DNA of 64,000 nt from Apostichopus parvimensis (lineage: Eukaryota > Echinodermata > Holothuroidea > Aspidochirotida > Stichopodidae): NCBI GenBank assembly GCA_000934455.1, contig KN887581.1, positions 124,001 to 188,000 on the forward strand, given 5' to 3'. Position 1 is the stretch's first letter; every line of letters starts with the position of its first letter. The position numbers and the translations under genes are program-made. Shown in pieces: positions 1 through 12,209 of this stretch. The notes beneath the pieces are model-generated. The model did no database searches. It was not told the origin of the DNA and saw only the letters and a program-made list of their open reading frames with translations.

Positions 1-53
1 TACCCTGGAGAAAGCATGTAAGTAGAAATGTTTTAGTTTCCTTTCCAAATGCC

Positions 54-2133
54 ATGATGGCAAGCTCTGACAGTACTGATATTGAGGAGGAGGAGGAGGA
101 ATATCAATATGAAACAAAGAATAAAGTGACAGTGCCAACCACTCAAAGGTACATTAAGAATCGAAAATGGGATAGGAAGCATTGCTGCTTATATTGTCAG
201 AAAATGGTTCCAAAGCTTCCACGTCACCTTGAAAATAATCACAAAGACCAACTGCTGGTCCAAAAGGTAATTTCAGAACCAAAATTGTCAAGCACAAGAC
301 GGAAGATACTTGAGGAAATAAGAAAGAGAGGTGACCATGCACATAATTTCAAGGTCCTGGAGACAGGTATGGGAGAATTACTCGTATACAAACGACCTGA
401 AGCTGGTACATCTAAAACACAGGGAGAGTATTTACCTTGTTCTCAATGTGAAGGATATTATTCACGAAAGGCACTTTGGAGGCATATGAAAAATTGTACC
501 GAAGGCAATGCTCCAAAGAATACAAAGCACCAAAAGAAGGGGGCAGTTCTTCTCCCAGTGAAACACACTGCTACATCAAAGCTAACAGAGTTGCTAGCTG
601 GGATGGCAGTAGATGACATAAGTCTGCTGATTCGCACAGACAGAGCACTTTGCCTATATGGTGAACATTTTATCAATGCAGCTGGATACCTTAAGCAGGG
701 TAACCACTACATTGCACAAAAAAGAAGTCAACTCAGAGATGAGAACAGCTGAAGTTTTAATCAGCCCCAAGGCATATGATGATGTCGTAGATGGAGTGAA
801 GAAGTGTTGTGGATTCAACCCTGATACACTACAGTTTGCTATTCCTACCCTGGCACGGAAACTTGGCATTGGCTTACGGAAGCTGTCAGATGTTGTTGTT
901 GCAGAAGCAATCAAGACTTCCAGTGCAAAAAACCAGAAAACGCTGGAAGATTTCATGCGGTTATATGATTTGACTTGGTGAGGGCTGATTGGTAGACATG
1001 CTACGCGACAAGGAGACAGGCAAAAATGGAGCAAACCAGAGAAACTCCCCTTGACTGCAGACAATGTCAAAATGAACTTGTACCTCTCTAAAGCTGAAGG
1101 AGACACTAAGGCTGCTATAAAAGCTGAAGGCATCAACATCACATTATGGAGGCAACTTGCTCAGATTGCTTTAACTCAAACTATAATGTTGAACAGACGC
1201 AGGCCCGGTGAGACTCAATTCCTGGATGTTAATGATTTTCTTAACCCGATGGCATCATCTACGTCACACAATGATGAGATTCTCCAAAGCCTACCACTAG
1301 CTCAACGAATTGCTGCTAAACGGGGCAAACGAGACAGAGGTGTGCCACTAATGATGACTCCAAACGTGAAGGAAAGCATTGAAATGTTAATTTCTTACCG
1401 TGCTGAAGTGAGGGTGAATGCTGACAACCCTTACATTTTTGCGTGCCCCACCGGAAACTCAGTCTTGCCTTTAAGAGGTTACGACCGTATGCACAAGTAT
1501 GCAATGCTATGTGCAGCACGACATCCTGAAACATTAACCCCTACAAAGCTCAGAAAACACCTTGCTACCCTATCACAAATTCTCAGTCTGACAAATGGTG
1601 AACTGGAACAACTGACCAATCCTCTAGGCCATGATTTCAATGTCCACAAACAATATTACAGGCTCCCGCATGAAATGTTGTTTCTGGCCAAGGTTAGTCA
1701 AGTTGTCATTGCTGCAGAGAATGGTCAGCTGGCAAAATATAAAGGCAAGTCAATGGAAGAGATGAATGTCATGGACACAATCAGTGAAAAAAGTGAGCTT
1801 AGTGAAGGAGAAGACGACAATGACAAAGGAACTACCACTCAAACCAAATGATCATCCAGCATCTCAAGAAAAAGCTTGCACTTCTGGAACACAAAAAATT
1901 TTAAATCACGAATAAGTTGGACGAAGGAAGAGGCCATCCTGCAGGACGATCAGATATCCATTTGCATTAGGTCAGGACATCCACCTAATATTAAAATGTG
2001 TCAGCATGTAAAAGTCATAAATCAATGTCTTTCTGAGAGGTCCATTGTACAGATTAAATCAAAGGCTTGGAATCTAATTCAAAAGCAACAGCAGAAGAAA
2101 TCAGCGAGTGGTTGGACAGCTGATGAAGCGTAA
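54..2133 (+). pseudogene. Crypton-like tyrosine recombinase with zinc fingers (damaged)
   Basis: This is a single-exon-like coding region. Near residues 44-62 there is a C-x2-C...H-x4-H finger (CLYC...HLENNH), and near residues 131-147 a C-x2-C...H-x3-C finger (CSQC...HMKNC). A tyrosine-recombinase-like domain follows. RRRPGETQFL at about 1195-1225 resembles box I, and LRKHLATLSQ with LGHDFNVHKQYYRLP at about 1540-1670 resembles box II plus the GH...YY active-site end. The tail at about 1915-2130 (WTKEEA, RSIVQIKSKAWNLI) looks Myb/SANT-like. These parts fit animal Crypton-type DNA transposons or multi-copy genes derived from them. The frame shifts by one near 735-745, where plus-1 and plus-3 frames overlap. 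In-frame TGA codons lie at 979-981 and 1849-1851, and coding similarity to the second copy continues past the first of these. No inverted ends are expected for Cryptons, and the left boundary is outside or at the window edge. The exact superfamily is uncertain. Confidence 0.65.
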
Positions 2134-3495
2134 ATAGTGTGAGTGAGTAACAACACAATCCTAGCAATGACAGACATCTTAGTGCATTTTATTTTATTTG
2201 GGTATCCATATGCAATGAAGTGAATATTTTGCATCTTAAATAAGCTTGACATATATTTGGGGTTAGAGGCTTAGTAAATTCTCTATTCACCATGTGCTGA
2301 CCGTACATAATCAATTCATAAATCTTCAGCACGTAGTAAATGAAAAGAACAATTTGAACCATTTGGAAATTGAAATCAAGTGAGCGCATTAGATTTCACT
2401 TTCCAAAAAATATATATTAAGATCACAACAGAATAGTATAAATGATTTCAATCCAGAATACATAACTGAAATTAAAATCAAATGTTTCAGACCCCTTGGA
2501 AGTTAATCTGAAATTTCATAATTGTCAAAAGTTATAAACTGTATCTGTGAAATTTGCTTTTATTCCCATTATCAGACACTACATATGAAAATGATAAAAA
2601 ATATAAGGACAATTTTAATTGCTACACTGATTCCAGCTGGTTAGGAAGTTTCGGAGAATTTGAAATGAATTTAATAACAATGGGATTTACTGAATTATTT
2701 TTAGATGGTTTGAATTCTGATATTTTTAAAGTTTCTTTCAATTTTGGGATAATAATGAGAAAATGTTAATGTTTAAAATACCTTGATATTCATAATTGGC
2801 ATGTTAATATTGACAATTTTATTAACATGTATTTTTAGCACGTTATTGATAGTTGCGATTGCTTTCAATGTGTTTGGGATTTAAAAACAAATACAACAAG
2901 AGCATCAATGACGCAGTATATCAATACTGGAAGTTCTAATTTCGATTCCTAGTTTCATATCTTTGCTCTGTCTCTACAATTATCAATATCAATCATGGTA
3001 CAACAAATACACAAGTTGCATTTACGCTACTTTGCCACGAAAAGTCTCTGCAGGTTACACTTCATCCTGCAAGTGTTGCCTTTAGCGCCCATTGCCTGTT
3101 TGTCGAGAGAACGGTGTTGCAAGGTTTAGTAATGTCATAGAATATTTAAGAACTTGTTTTTTATGTGGTATCCTTCATCTTGGGTCAGTCTCTGTTGGAC
3201 TTTTTGGTCATATAACTTATCATGTATCAGGTTCATAGACATCAATCAGCCTATCTTCGTCATGAATTGAAAAGTATTTTTGGATACGTGAAATGTACAT
3301 CTTATGTAGGAACTTCTTGTTGATTTTTATTCACACTGGTGAATATGAATGAACGATTTAGTGCAAAAGAATATAACAGGAATGTGTTTTTTCGAGGTTA
3401 TGCAAAGTTTATTGAATCAAGGCAATGAATGAAATGGCGTGAAAAGTACTGCATTAAATTAAGAAGTCCAAAAAGTTACTATATCCCAAGTGCCC
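2134..3495. other. AT-rich noncoding stretch
   Basis: No open frame here reads like a protein and no clear repeat was found. Open frames of 60-71 codons are what chance gives at this base composition. Confidence 0.5.
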
Positions 3496-4013
3496 ACATA
3501 GCAGACCTGTAAACCTGTTAGACCTCAAAATAGGGAGAATAACATTTTTCAGGGCCAAAAAACAGGGAGAATAAGGGGAAAATAGGGAGGTTGGTAATTT
3601 TCAACCGAAATTATATAAATACTCCTAAATAAATAGTCTACAGTACCGCTCATGTAGAACTGGACATGTGTACGCGCACAGGATCGTATGAAGACGTATA
3701 AACGAGTACAATCGCGTAGAAAATCGTTCACAAACAAATTGCCGCGTAGACACCTCGTATAATCCCTGTAGGAGTTTATACGCAGGTTATGCTATTGTGC
3801 TCAATGAGTAGGGATTAAAGTCGCCGAAAGAATTAGTGAGATGTTTGAAACAGCCGTTTCTTAAATCGTAGTTTAAGAGATGATATTCACCTAGCATTAA
3901 AAAAAAACATTAAAAAACCGAGAAAGTAGAATATGAAACCGGGAGGCCGTAAGATTGGGGTAAAAACCGGGAGTCTCCCGGTAAAACCGGGAGAGTTGAC
4001 AGGTCTGACATAG
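3496..4013. mobile_element. 506-bp MITE with 6-bp target duplication
   Basis: The element runs 3502-4007. It begins CAGACCTGTAAAC and ends GTTGACAGGTCTG, an imperfect 13-bp inverted pair. The direct repeat ACATAG lies immediately outside both ends (3496-3501 and 4008-4013). Near the right end, CCGGGAGTCTCCCGG is palindromic. No protein is encoded, so it must depend on a transposase elsewhere. The superfamily is not assigned. Confidence 0.75.
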
Positions 4014-7000
4014 GAGAATCCAACCTGCAGATGCAGAGAGAGTCCTGAAAATTCAAGAAAACAAAAATAAATCTTAACAGAACGTTGGATAATAGGAGAC
4101 AATATATAAAGTCACATGACGAATGACTTCACATTGCTTTTAAATGCAACAAGCCCATATTACATTTACATAACACGTTGTAGTGGAACTGGTAAATGCA
4201 TTTTCTCTCTGAAAATGACAGAAACATACAGCATTACAGGGTCAAGAACTTCCAAACAAAGTGAAATAGGCACATGCACAACCCCAAAAAATTAACTGCA
4301 ATATGAATTCACAAACAAAAGGATACTGCCAAAATGCGTTGCAAACACTGTACGAGAATTCAGTGCACACTTATCCATTGGGCAAAGTAGAGAAGCAATG
4401 TTCACTCGTCACTGACTCGACCAACCTGTGATGTAGCCTACAGTGACTTCATCCAGAATTAGCAGGTGGGCCTATGTATCTGGGTACAGCGGATAAAATC
4501 ACACAAGGGTAAAACTATACTTAAATTAACCACAGCCGACCAAGGCAGTCCTTTTTTTAATATAAGTTTATTTAATTTTCAAGTACTATTATATGTACTG
4601 GGCATGAAGGTATTGCCAGTGCTGAAAACCACCGGTGACAGTTCTAGTCAGTAGTAAACTAATAATACCAGCATAGGCTTAGTATTGTGTAGTTGTACTA
4701 TCACTACCCTACTACTAAGTGCTGAAGCCCTCCAAAATTCAAGGCAACGACATTGTATTCGTAAACAATGTCTTGAAAGCAAACATCATAATTCATAAAC
4801 ACACGGTCCCGTTATATGAATACACTGCACTATAGAATACTTCAAACTATAACCCTAGGCTACACACTATGGTAACGTGCATATACATATGCAACTAACC
4901 ACGATAGGATACGTTGATGCCCGTTAACAAGTGCAACCTTAAAAATGTCACTTTAATTCAACCCAGAATGCTGGAACAACTCCGAATTTAGCCTCAAATC
5001 ATTGTTTAACTTGTTTTAAACAATCGACCGGACGATGGAGGTGGTACCTTCTTGAAAACGGAAAATGTGCAATTCGTTTCGTTTTTATTTTTCAAGCCGA
5101 GGCAAAGAAATTTCCGAATTTCATCCACATTGTGAGTCCGACATCGTTGCAAACAGATATTTAATGAATATTCAACTTCTTTTGTTCAAAGTTTTGCTTG
5201 AAGCAAGTCGATTGTTGCTTTATGAATATGTATTAAAACGGATTTTCAGACGATATCCAAGCCGCAGTGTACTAAATTATAGTGATGGGCTAAGCTCCCA
5301 CAATGCATTTCACCGCTTTTGCGAAGTGTTTAACAATTGCGCAATAACACAAGTTTCGGAGCGTGTGCAAAAGAGGCCTGGAAAAACTGTGTTTCAGTCC
5401 GATTTGGACATAAATCGTTGAAAAAGTCATAGAATGAGATAAAATTATCGAATAAAAAATAGTAACTTTTGTTGGCCTATATGATATATGGTTGCTCTGG
5501 AAATTCCAGAGAAAAAGAACTTTGTATGAAGACGCTGAAAATGTTTTAAGAGAAGAGAGAGTCCCACTTACTGTTACAATATCTCTATACATGTCATGTA
5601 TTGAGATAAAATTGTACATACCTTTGAGATTATTTGTAAATCTGAAATGCATTAATGCAGCACACTCTAAACAGATTTCTCAAATGAACATATTGCAGTT
5701 GCTTCCAAGTTAATTTTAAATATTGAAATTCATTGAAATTTTATAAGAAGTTTGAGTTAATGATGTATCTTTAATGCTACATCATTGACAATGTCTGAGT
5801 TCAAAGATCTTAGTAATACAGTAATAACATGGTAGTAATACAGTAATAACATTTTCAATGCTTTTACTGAAGAAATTATTTGAATTACCTTTGAATTTAC
5901 GCAGAAATTGAATCGATTTTTAGTCAGATACTTTTAATTTCAAATTTGAAAATATTTTCAGCCACTTACAAAATCTTGAAACTAATACATATTAATGCCA
6001 GCATATTCTTTGAAATCTGTGACTAAATTTGAAATTCAGTGACATCATGCAACATTTACTGGAACATGCTTTACACAATGTTTTCACAGTAATGGTTGCA
6101 TAAACTTTGATTGTGCTATTCAACTGGACATTAAAAATGATAAATTTCAGGAATTGTGCTGTGTTTTGAAACTCTTGCAGATATGAAATGTAAATTAAAT
6201 TATGATTGAGCATTAATTATTAACAAAGATAAAAAACATTTACAGCTTTTACTGAAGAAATAACATGCATTTCATTTATCTTTTTATGAATTTTTAATTT
6301 CATCTCAAATTTAATGAGATCATTGCCATTCTTAAATGTTGAAACATAGTGGTTTTTAGTCCAAATTTTTTTAAACCAAAAGAATATGTTCATGTTTATC
6401 CATCTGGAAATTGAAGTCATGCAATGTGTAATGTTACAATTTGACACAAGTTAGCAATTAGAATTTGCTTATCCATTTTTCCAGGTGCTCATAAAGATCT
6501 GTCCTTCCATAACTTGAAATGCACTTCAAATTTTAACTTATCAAAAAAATAAGTAACATAGCACGAAATTTGTAAGGTGAAAATAGGTATCAAAATGCCT
6601 CAAAGTATCGCCCAACTTGCCAACTTATGACTTTGAAATTGTACTATGAATTGGAAGTCCTTAAAATACAAAGTACATACTTTTTAGAAATTGCCTGAAT
6701 CCTTAAGCTTGCACCGTTTATGATCAATTTTGGAACTAAGAGAGGAAACTTTCACTGCTTGACTTGCCTTGAATTGATAATATGACAAGAATTTACACTC
6801 AAGATGATTTTCATGTAGGATTGTGTATACATCTCATAGTTAAAATAGTTGCAAAAAGAAACATTAATTTGAAAGCTTTAGAGATAACTACACCACAGGT
6901 AATACTTTGTGCAGTTTCATGTGCAGGGCGCATGCACTCTTTAAATTCTTCGAGATTATGAAGAAGTTGTTGTTGCATTTAAATGTCATTAAATTTGAAC

Positions 7001-7135
7001 TTGTTTCTTGTTTTCTGTTGTAACAAAGTTTAAAATAAACAGTTGTGAAAGAACTACCCAAACACTTATTTGTCCTATATTGGAGGTGCTACTGTATCCA
7101 TTCCAAAACTTACTGGTTTGGATATTTACGAGTGA
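4014..7135. other. AT-rich noncoding stretch
   Basis: No recognisable gene. Two overlapping antisense open frames near 5065-5652 (118 and 120 codons) show no domain, no low-complexity bias typical of coding and no good splice context. A short direct repeat around TAGTAATACAGTAATAACAT lies at about 5811-5850. Confidence 0.45.
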
Positions 7136-7524
7136 CGAGCTTACCTGTCTCCTCACAACCTTAGCACCCCTTCTACCGTGCCTAGAATGAGCTGGTAACC
7201 TTTTAACACTGCGCCCTCTATGAACAGAACCCCCCCCCCCGGTCTATGCCCTTCATTCTCATGATACCACTTCTCCTACCAAAGTGATCACTACCCAGGA
7301 GCCGAGGGTTAGTCCTTCCAAACTCGTCGGAGGACTACCCTCACCGGCTCCTTGACACTTAACATCGAGTTCCTAACGCCTCACACGGGGTGGCTAGTCC
7401 TCCCCGCACCACTAGAGGGGAGACTGCCCTCCTCACCCCACAACAACTCATGAATGTAGGAGACAAGTACCTTGTAACCCTGATTCGAACCTCGCAAGCC
7501 GTGACGACTCGAGAAAATACCATA

Positions 7525-7650
7525 AGTTCAAGTTACTGCAAGTTACTACAAGTTACTGCAAGTAGCTATGAGGTAACTAGTAACTACGAGTAAATAACTA
7601 CGTGTTACTACACATTACTACAAGTTACTACAAATGACTATAAGTTCTCA
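7525..7650. repeat. Degenerate AAGTTACTAC short tandem repeat
   Basis: The words AAGTTACTGC, AAGTTACTAC and variants recur about every ten bases, drifting along the tract. It lies inside the putative 5-kb element and has no coding value. Confidence 0.7.
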
Positions 7651-8007
7651 CTAGACCCGCCAGACAGTGGCCTGTATGGTGACCTTGTTAGCGCTCACAG
7701 TACTGCAGCACTCGCAGTACTGCTTGCAGATGACCCATTCAGTTATCAACCAGTTGCAATCAGAAAAACTCTGAAGAAAAAGGAATGCCCTGATGATGTA
7801 GACCTAAGCTCTACACTGCATGGAGGTTTAATGGAGGTCCTTTCCATGATAAATAATATTAATAATAATATTGAGGATTGATAAAGCGCAGACCTATCCA
7901 CCGATAACGATGAATATAAAAATATTACCGTGGTCAACGATAACCTGTCAAACAAAGAGACAAATCCCTCCACATGGCAGTGGCTAAACAACTGACAGTT
8001 TATCTTA

Positions 8008-8130
8008 CAGGTCCCCATTTATACACCTGGATGGAAAGACGCAATGGAGATAAAGTGCCTTGCCCAAGGACACACCGTAACGATCTGGCCAGGACTCAAA
8101 CCTACAAGCCTTAGATCACAAGTCCATAGA
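8008..8130 (-). mobile_element. tRNA-derived SINE copy 1
   Basis: On the minus strand a B-box-like GGTTTGAGTCC is followed by the block GTCCTTGGGCAAGGCACTTT and the tail CCAGGTGTATAAATGGGGAC. The same order occurs in the copy at 34,825-34,946, which keeps a better A box and B box. The 5' part of this copy is degraded. Confidence 0.55.
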
Positions 8131-8644
8131 AACGTTATGCCGACGTTTTTATAACAACACATTTAACGTTATAAAAACGTATTTTAGAGGCTCTTTTTAA
8201 AAAAATGTTATGATAACGTACCTGTTACTTCTCAAATCTCTTCATGTCGTGATGAGAATTATGTCACTTTCATAGCTCAGTAAAAGTTTCCATCTTTCTA
8301 TTGAAACCACCTAGCGCATGGCCACGACCAGACCATCAGGTGCCACGAAATGCAACTCTGCTTAAAATTTCGGAACATCAAACATTATTCATGAAGCGCA
8401 TACTGTATGTTCGGAGCGTGTTAAAGCTTGTAACTTTTGGTGGGGTTCTATCCTCCCCCCCTTTTTCAACTTACTAACGCGTTTGTCTTGGTAATTCACC
8501 AAAGAAATAGAGAAGCTTATTCCATGGAATCGCTCACATAGTCGACAGCTCTTTGCATCAAAAGTTGAGCTCACACGTGGTAAGCCAGGTGACTGTTTGG
8601 CCACCCCTCCTCTCTTAACAAATGGCTTAATACAGCGTTGCACG

Positions 8645-8742
8645 TTTTCCTGGCAGTTTGCCAAGGTTCTAAGAAGTTTTAAATTTCCTGGCAGTTTGCC
8701 AGGTTGTAAGAAAATTTTCTCTTCCTGGCAGTTTGCCAGGGC
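8645..8742. repeat. Three tandem hairpin units of ~37 bp
   Basis: CTGGCAGTTTGCCAG, a 6-bp stem with a 3-nt loop, or a near match occurs at 8650, 8688 and 8725, spaced 38 and 37 bp within a repeated TTCCTGG...TAAGAA context. The first unit has one mismatch in the stem. The minus-strand open frame across it (KLPG repeats) is a by-product of the repeat. Confidence 0.75.
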
Positions 8743-10469
8743 TAAGACGTTTACGTAAAAGGAATACGTCTTGAGAACCGAATTCATACCATTCAGTCTT
8801 GCGCATTTTAACATGTTCTGGAAGTGAGTTCCACAAAGTAAGTATTTGAAGGCAGCATTTTGCGTTTGGTCGCCGTTTTATACTTTTTGGACATGTCCAT
8901 CGATTTTTTTTTATATATATCAATCACAAAAGAGCAAACTAAGATATTAGCAACGTTTTTACCTGCCAACAACTTTAATTGGCGAGTAATTAAGGATATT
9001 TGCAGATAATGAGAAAAGTGTCCACGACAGATTCCACTTTTAAAATTAATCGCATAGTTCCCCCAAACCCACTAGTTTGAATTCAACCAATCAGAGATGT
9101 AGGTATAGTTATGAGCCGTTGCTAAATATAGATTCAAGACTTTGCGTTGGTACAACCAGGGAGTTGTTATGGAACTCCCTGGTACAACTGCCATATAGAC
9201 TACACAAATCAAGCATGGTGTTGTATGTTTGTGTACGTTTTGGTCAATGACGTTCGTAGTGTTTAAATATTCATATATATTATGGGCGATGTTTATTTGG
9301 ATCCCAGCGGAAAATATCTTCACAAAAACAAAGTTGAAAGTTGCAAATTTTTCGACTATTATGCCACCATTTCAAGTAAGATTTAAATAGATAAGCTAGT
9401 AATGTATGTCGTGGCATAGTGGAGTAAGTGAGGTTGAGAAAAATCATACAAAAGGACGCAAAATGCTGCTTTAAACAACAGTGTTTTAAACAGAAGGTTT
9501 TAAACCTAGACATATGAGCAACACCTGCGATGAATTATAGTTACAGAGGAGTATAATTAGAGAGGAGAATATGACCCATGAATGCCCAGGAAATGTAGGT
9601 CATGTCCTGGTTTGTACTGGCACTTGTTAAACAAACATTTGGGATGTGTAGCGATTAATGGTTAAACGATCGCCTTTGGAATAAAAGTTTAGGGGAAAAA
9701 GGTACTTGCAATTATTCTTCAATTTTTGCTTATCCCGTCTATAATTCATATTAACATCCCGTAAACTTTTGTGTCAGCCTTTCCTTTTATAAAATAAGTG
9801 AATGAGAAAAAAAATGGAAGATAATCATAATACCTTGTGCGAATTCTTTCAATATTTACGTTTCAATCGCGAACGTATACAGTAGCTAGAAACGAGAGCA
9901 AAGCACATGCGTTGGACTAGCAGGGTTGGCTGCGTGATAATAACATAGTCACGTGCATTCGACAGACTGTTTGCTTAAATTCTCCACAAATCTCAGACCA
10001 CATAGTCGTATAATATTTATCATTGTAAACGAAAAGTGCTGTAGGTATGAAGCGATAATAATGTTCTATGCATCTGACAGGGGGAAAATGTTCCTTTCTA
10101 GCTGTAAGTCTGAAATTAGTAAATGATAGTTAGTATACACTTCTGCACAAAGTTTTGTCAGTGGACTTGTAATCCTTACAGACTATTGGTCACACTGAGG
10201 AATTGTCGCGGCCGTGTGACCGCAAATGGTGTAGAAAAACACTCCACTCATTTGTTCCTTTTTGGACTGAGTAAACTCTACCTCAGACCTTTTCGGACCC
10301 TTGGGAATGGAATGCAGGAGTTTAAGGTGGGGACAGATCCGGACATTTTAAGATCGGACGGGATCATCACTGTAACCCTCTCTGTGACCCGGTCTGGGGA
10401 GCTCTCAGACCATCTTTGTTTTTCTCCGCACCGGCCGTGCAGTAAGCGTTATACTTTCTTCTTCTCTTT

Positions 10470-11075
10470 TGCTCTTGCCCTTCCCTGTGGTCATATTCGG
10501 ACCGGCCGCCGCCGGGGCCGCAGGGGCATCTTTTTTTCTTTTGCCTTTACCTGTGGTCCTATTCGGACCGGACGCCGCCGGTACCGCAGATGGCACTGTT
10601 TCTCTTTACCTCTAGTCATATTCTACCGGACATCGCGGGGACCGCAGGACCGGCAGGTCCCGGCACCGCAGGACCCGGCACCGCCGGACCGAAGGGCACT
10701 CTTGCCCTTCCATGTGGTCATTTTCAGACCGGCCGCCTCCGAGGGGACCTCCTTTCTCTTTATCTCTTGCCTTTCCCTGGGGTCATATTCGGACCGGACG
10801 CCGCCAGAACCGCAGGAGGCACTCTCTCTCTCTTTGCCTCTCCCTGTGGTCATATTCTACCGGACATCGCCGGGACCGCAGGAGGTACTCTCTCTCTCCA
10901 CCTCTCTCTCTCTCTCTTTGCATTTCCCTGTGGTCATATTCTACCGGACGTCGCCGGGACCGCAGAAGGCAATCTTCCCTCTCTCTTTGCCTTTCACTGT
11001 GGTCATATTCTACCGAACATCGCCGGGACCGCAGGACGCACTCTTTCTTTTTCTCTCTTTCTTTCTCTCTCTTTC
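10470..11075. repeat. GC-rich minisatellite, ~7-8 units
   Basis: Each unit has CCCTGTGGTCATATTC, then ACCGGAC, then GCCGGGACCGCAG, then a pyrimidine tract of CTCT/CTTT. Units range from about 65 to 115 bp, mostly by pyrimidine-tract length. All three plus frames stay open through the array (353-codon, 194-codon and 142-codon frames), which is expected of a stop-free repeat and is not evidence for a gene. Confidence 0.75.
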
Positions 11076-11224
11076 TATTTCCTCGCCACTCTCAGCTCCT
11101 TCAACTTCTTCCCCTCATTCCTCTTTTCCCGTATCTCTGACCCCTTTCCCTCTCTTAAAAATAATAATATGTAGTTGTTATTAAGCGAAAAAAACATTAA
11201 AACATCTCGATGCGCTGAACTTTT

Positions 11225-11310
11225 ATGGGACCAATCGGGCTCGGGATTCGATCTTACATCCCCTGGAGCTTGATTCTCGGCTCCGTAAGCCAACTATCTG
11301 TGTCTCTTAC
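11225..11310 (-). mobile_element. Possible tRNA-like SINE head
   Basis: On the minus strand, TAGTTGGCTTACGG resembles an A box and GATCGAATCCCG, about 45 nt downstream, resembles a B box. The spacing suits a tRNA with a long variable arm. No intact acceptor stem was found, so a SINE remnant is more likely than a gene. Confidence 0.3.
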
Positions 11311-12209
11311 CACGAAGCAAGGATTCAATCTGATACGCGCCCGGTATTTACGACAAAATCGGGATCTTCCCACGTTTTACCGGGACCAGACGGTTCGCAA
11401 TTAGCGCATTCAAGCTGGCTACGGGAAGACATAACTGAAGCCCCAATTAGGTAAATAACAATTGAGAAAAATGTCTAACAACAACGGGAGCATTTAAGGG
11501 AAGGAATGTTAGCTAACAAAGAGTAGCGTTACGAAGGAATAATTCAACAACGTGCTTCGATTAGGAGCCCACGGATAAAACAAGAGTAGTAAAAAACCAA
11601 ATCCACTACAGAAGCGTAAGGCCAATGAGCGGGGTAAAGGAGAAGAAATACGTAACAACGTGCTTCATCTAGAAGCCCGTGGCTTACAAGAAAATAATAA
11701 TAACGTGGCCCAAGAAAACCCGCTAAGGGGAATCCACTGAAACCCCCGCTAATAGCTTAGAACTAAGGGGAAACATCGATAGAAATATGAGTAAACAAAG
11801 CAATACAAATGCTAAAGAAAGAACACCGAACAACACATAAAGTGGGATATGGTCAAAAGGGTGGGAAAACGAAGCAGTTCGCGGAACTGCTACCCGTAAA
11901 ACAGACACTATGCAATTCTAACGGGGCGAGAACCGTTTCTCAAAAACATCAAAGAAGAGAATACTTATCGGGCTGTGCACGCTTGGTAATACTTCAGTAT
12001 CGAAATTATGGAAAATACCAATAACATAGGTTCCAATTCCGTACGAAAATCGCTGTAGGAAATCCACACAACAAAACGCACGATGTTGACACTTTGGATG
12101 CTAGAATGAGAATGAAGGGCATAGAGGGCGCACAGTGTTAAAAGGTTACCAGTTCATTCTAGGCACGGTAGAAGGGGGTGCTAAGGTTGTGAGGAGACAG
12201 GTAAGCGAG

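Larger units (their letters stand above)
7136..12209. mobile_element. Putative 5.07-kb non-autonomous DNA element with ~100-bp inverted ends
   Basis: The arm at 7140-7262 is the reverse complement of the arm at 12105-12205. They share CTTACCTGTCTCCTCACAAC, then TTAGCACCCC, TACCGTGCCTAGAATGA, GGTAACCTTTTAACACTG and CGCCCTCTATG with few mismatches. The left arm carries an extra ~26 bp that includes a C run before CCCTTCATTCTCAT. The ends are CTTACCTG...CAGGTAAG, flanked on both sides by CGAG, a likely 4-bp target duplication. The interior has no transposase. It holds a TTACT-rich tract, a SINE, three hairpin repeats, a GC-rich minisatellite, and a ~28-bp motif around ACAACGTGCTTC seen twice (about 11,547 and 11,655). 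An inverted segmental duplication is the alternative reading. Confidence 0.55.

Noticed and set aside
5065-5652. Two overlapping antisense open frames of about 120 codons
   Set aside because: No recognisable domain, no splice or promoter context, and mutual overlap suggests chance.
10123-11184. 353-codon open frame, the largest uninterrupted single frame after the MULE exon
   Set aside because: It runs through a GC-rich minisatellite that leaves all three plus frames open; the protein is just translated repeats with no domain.
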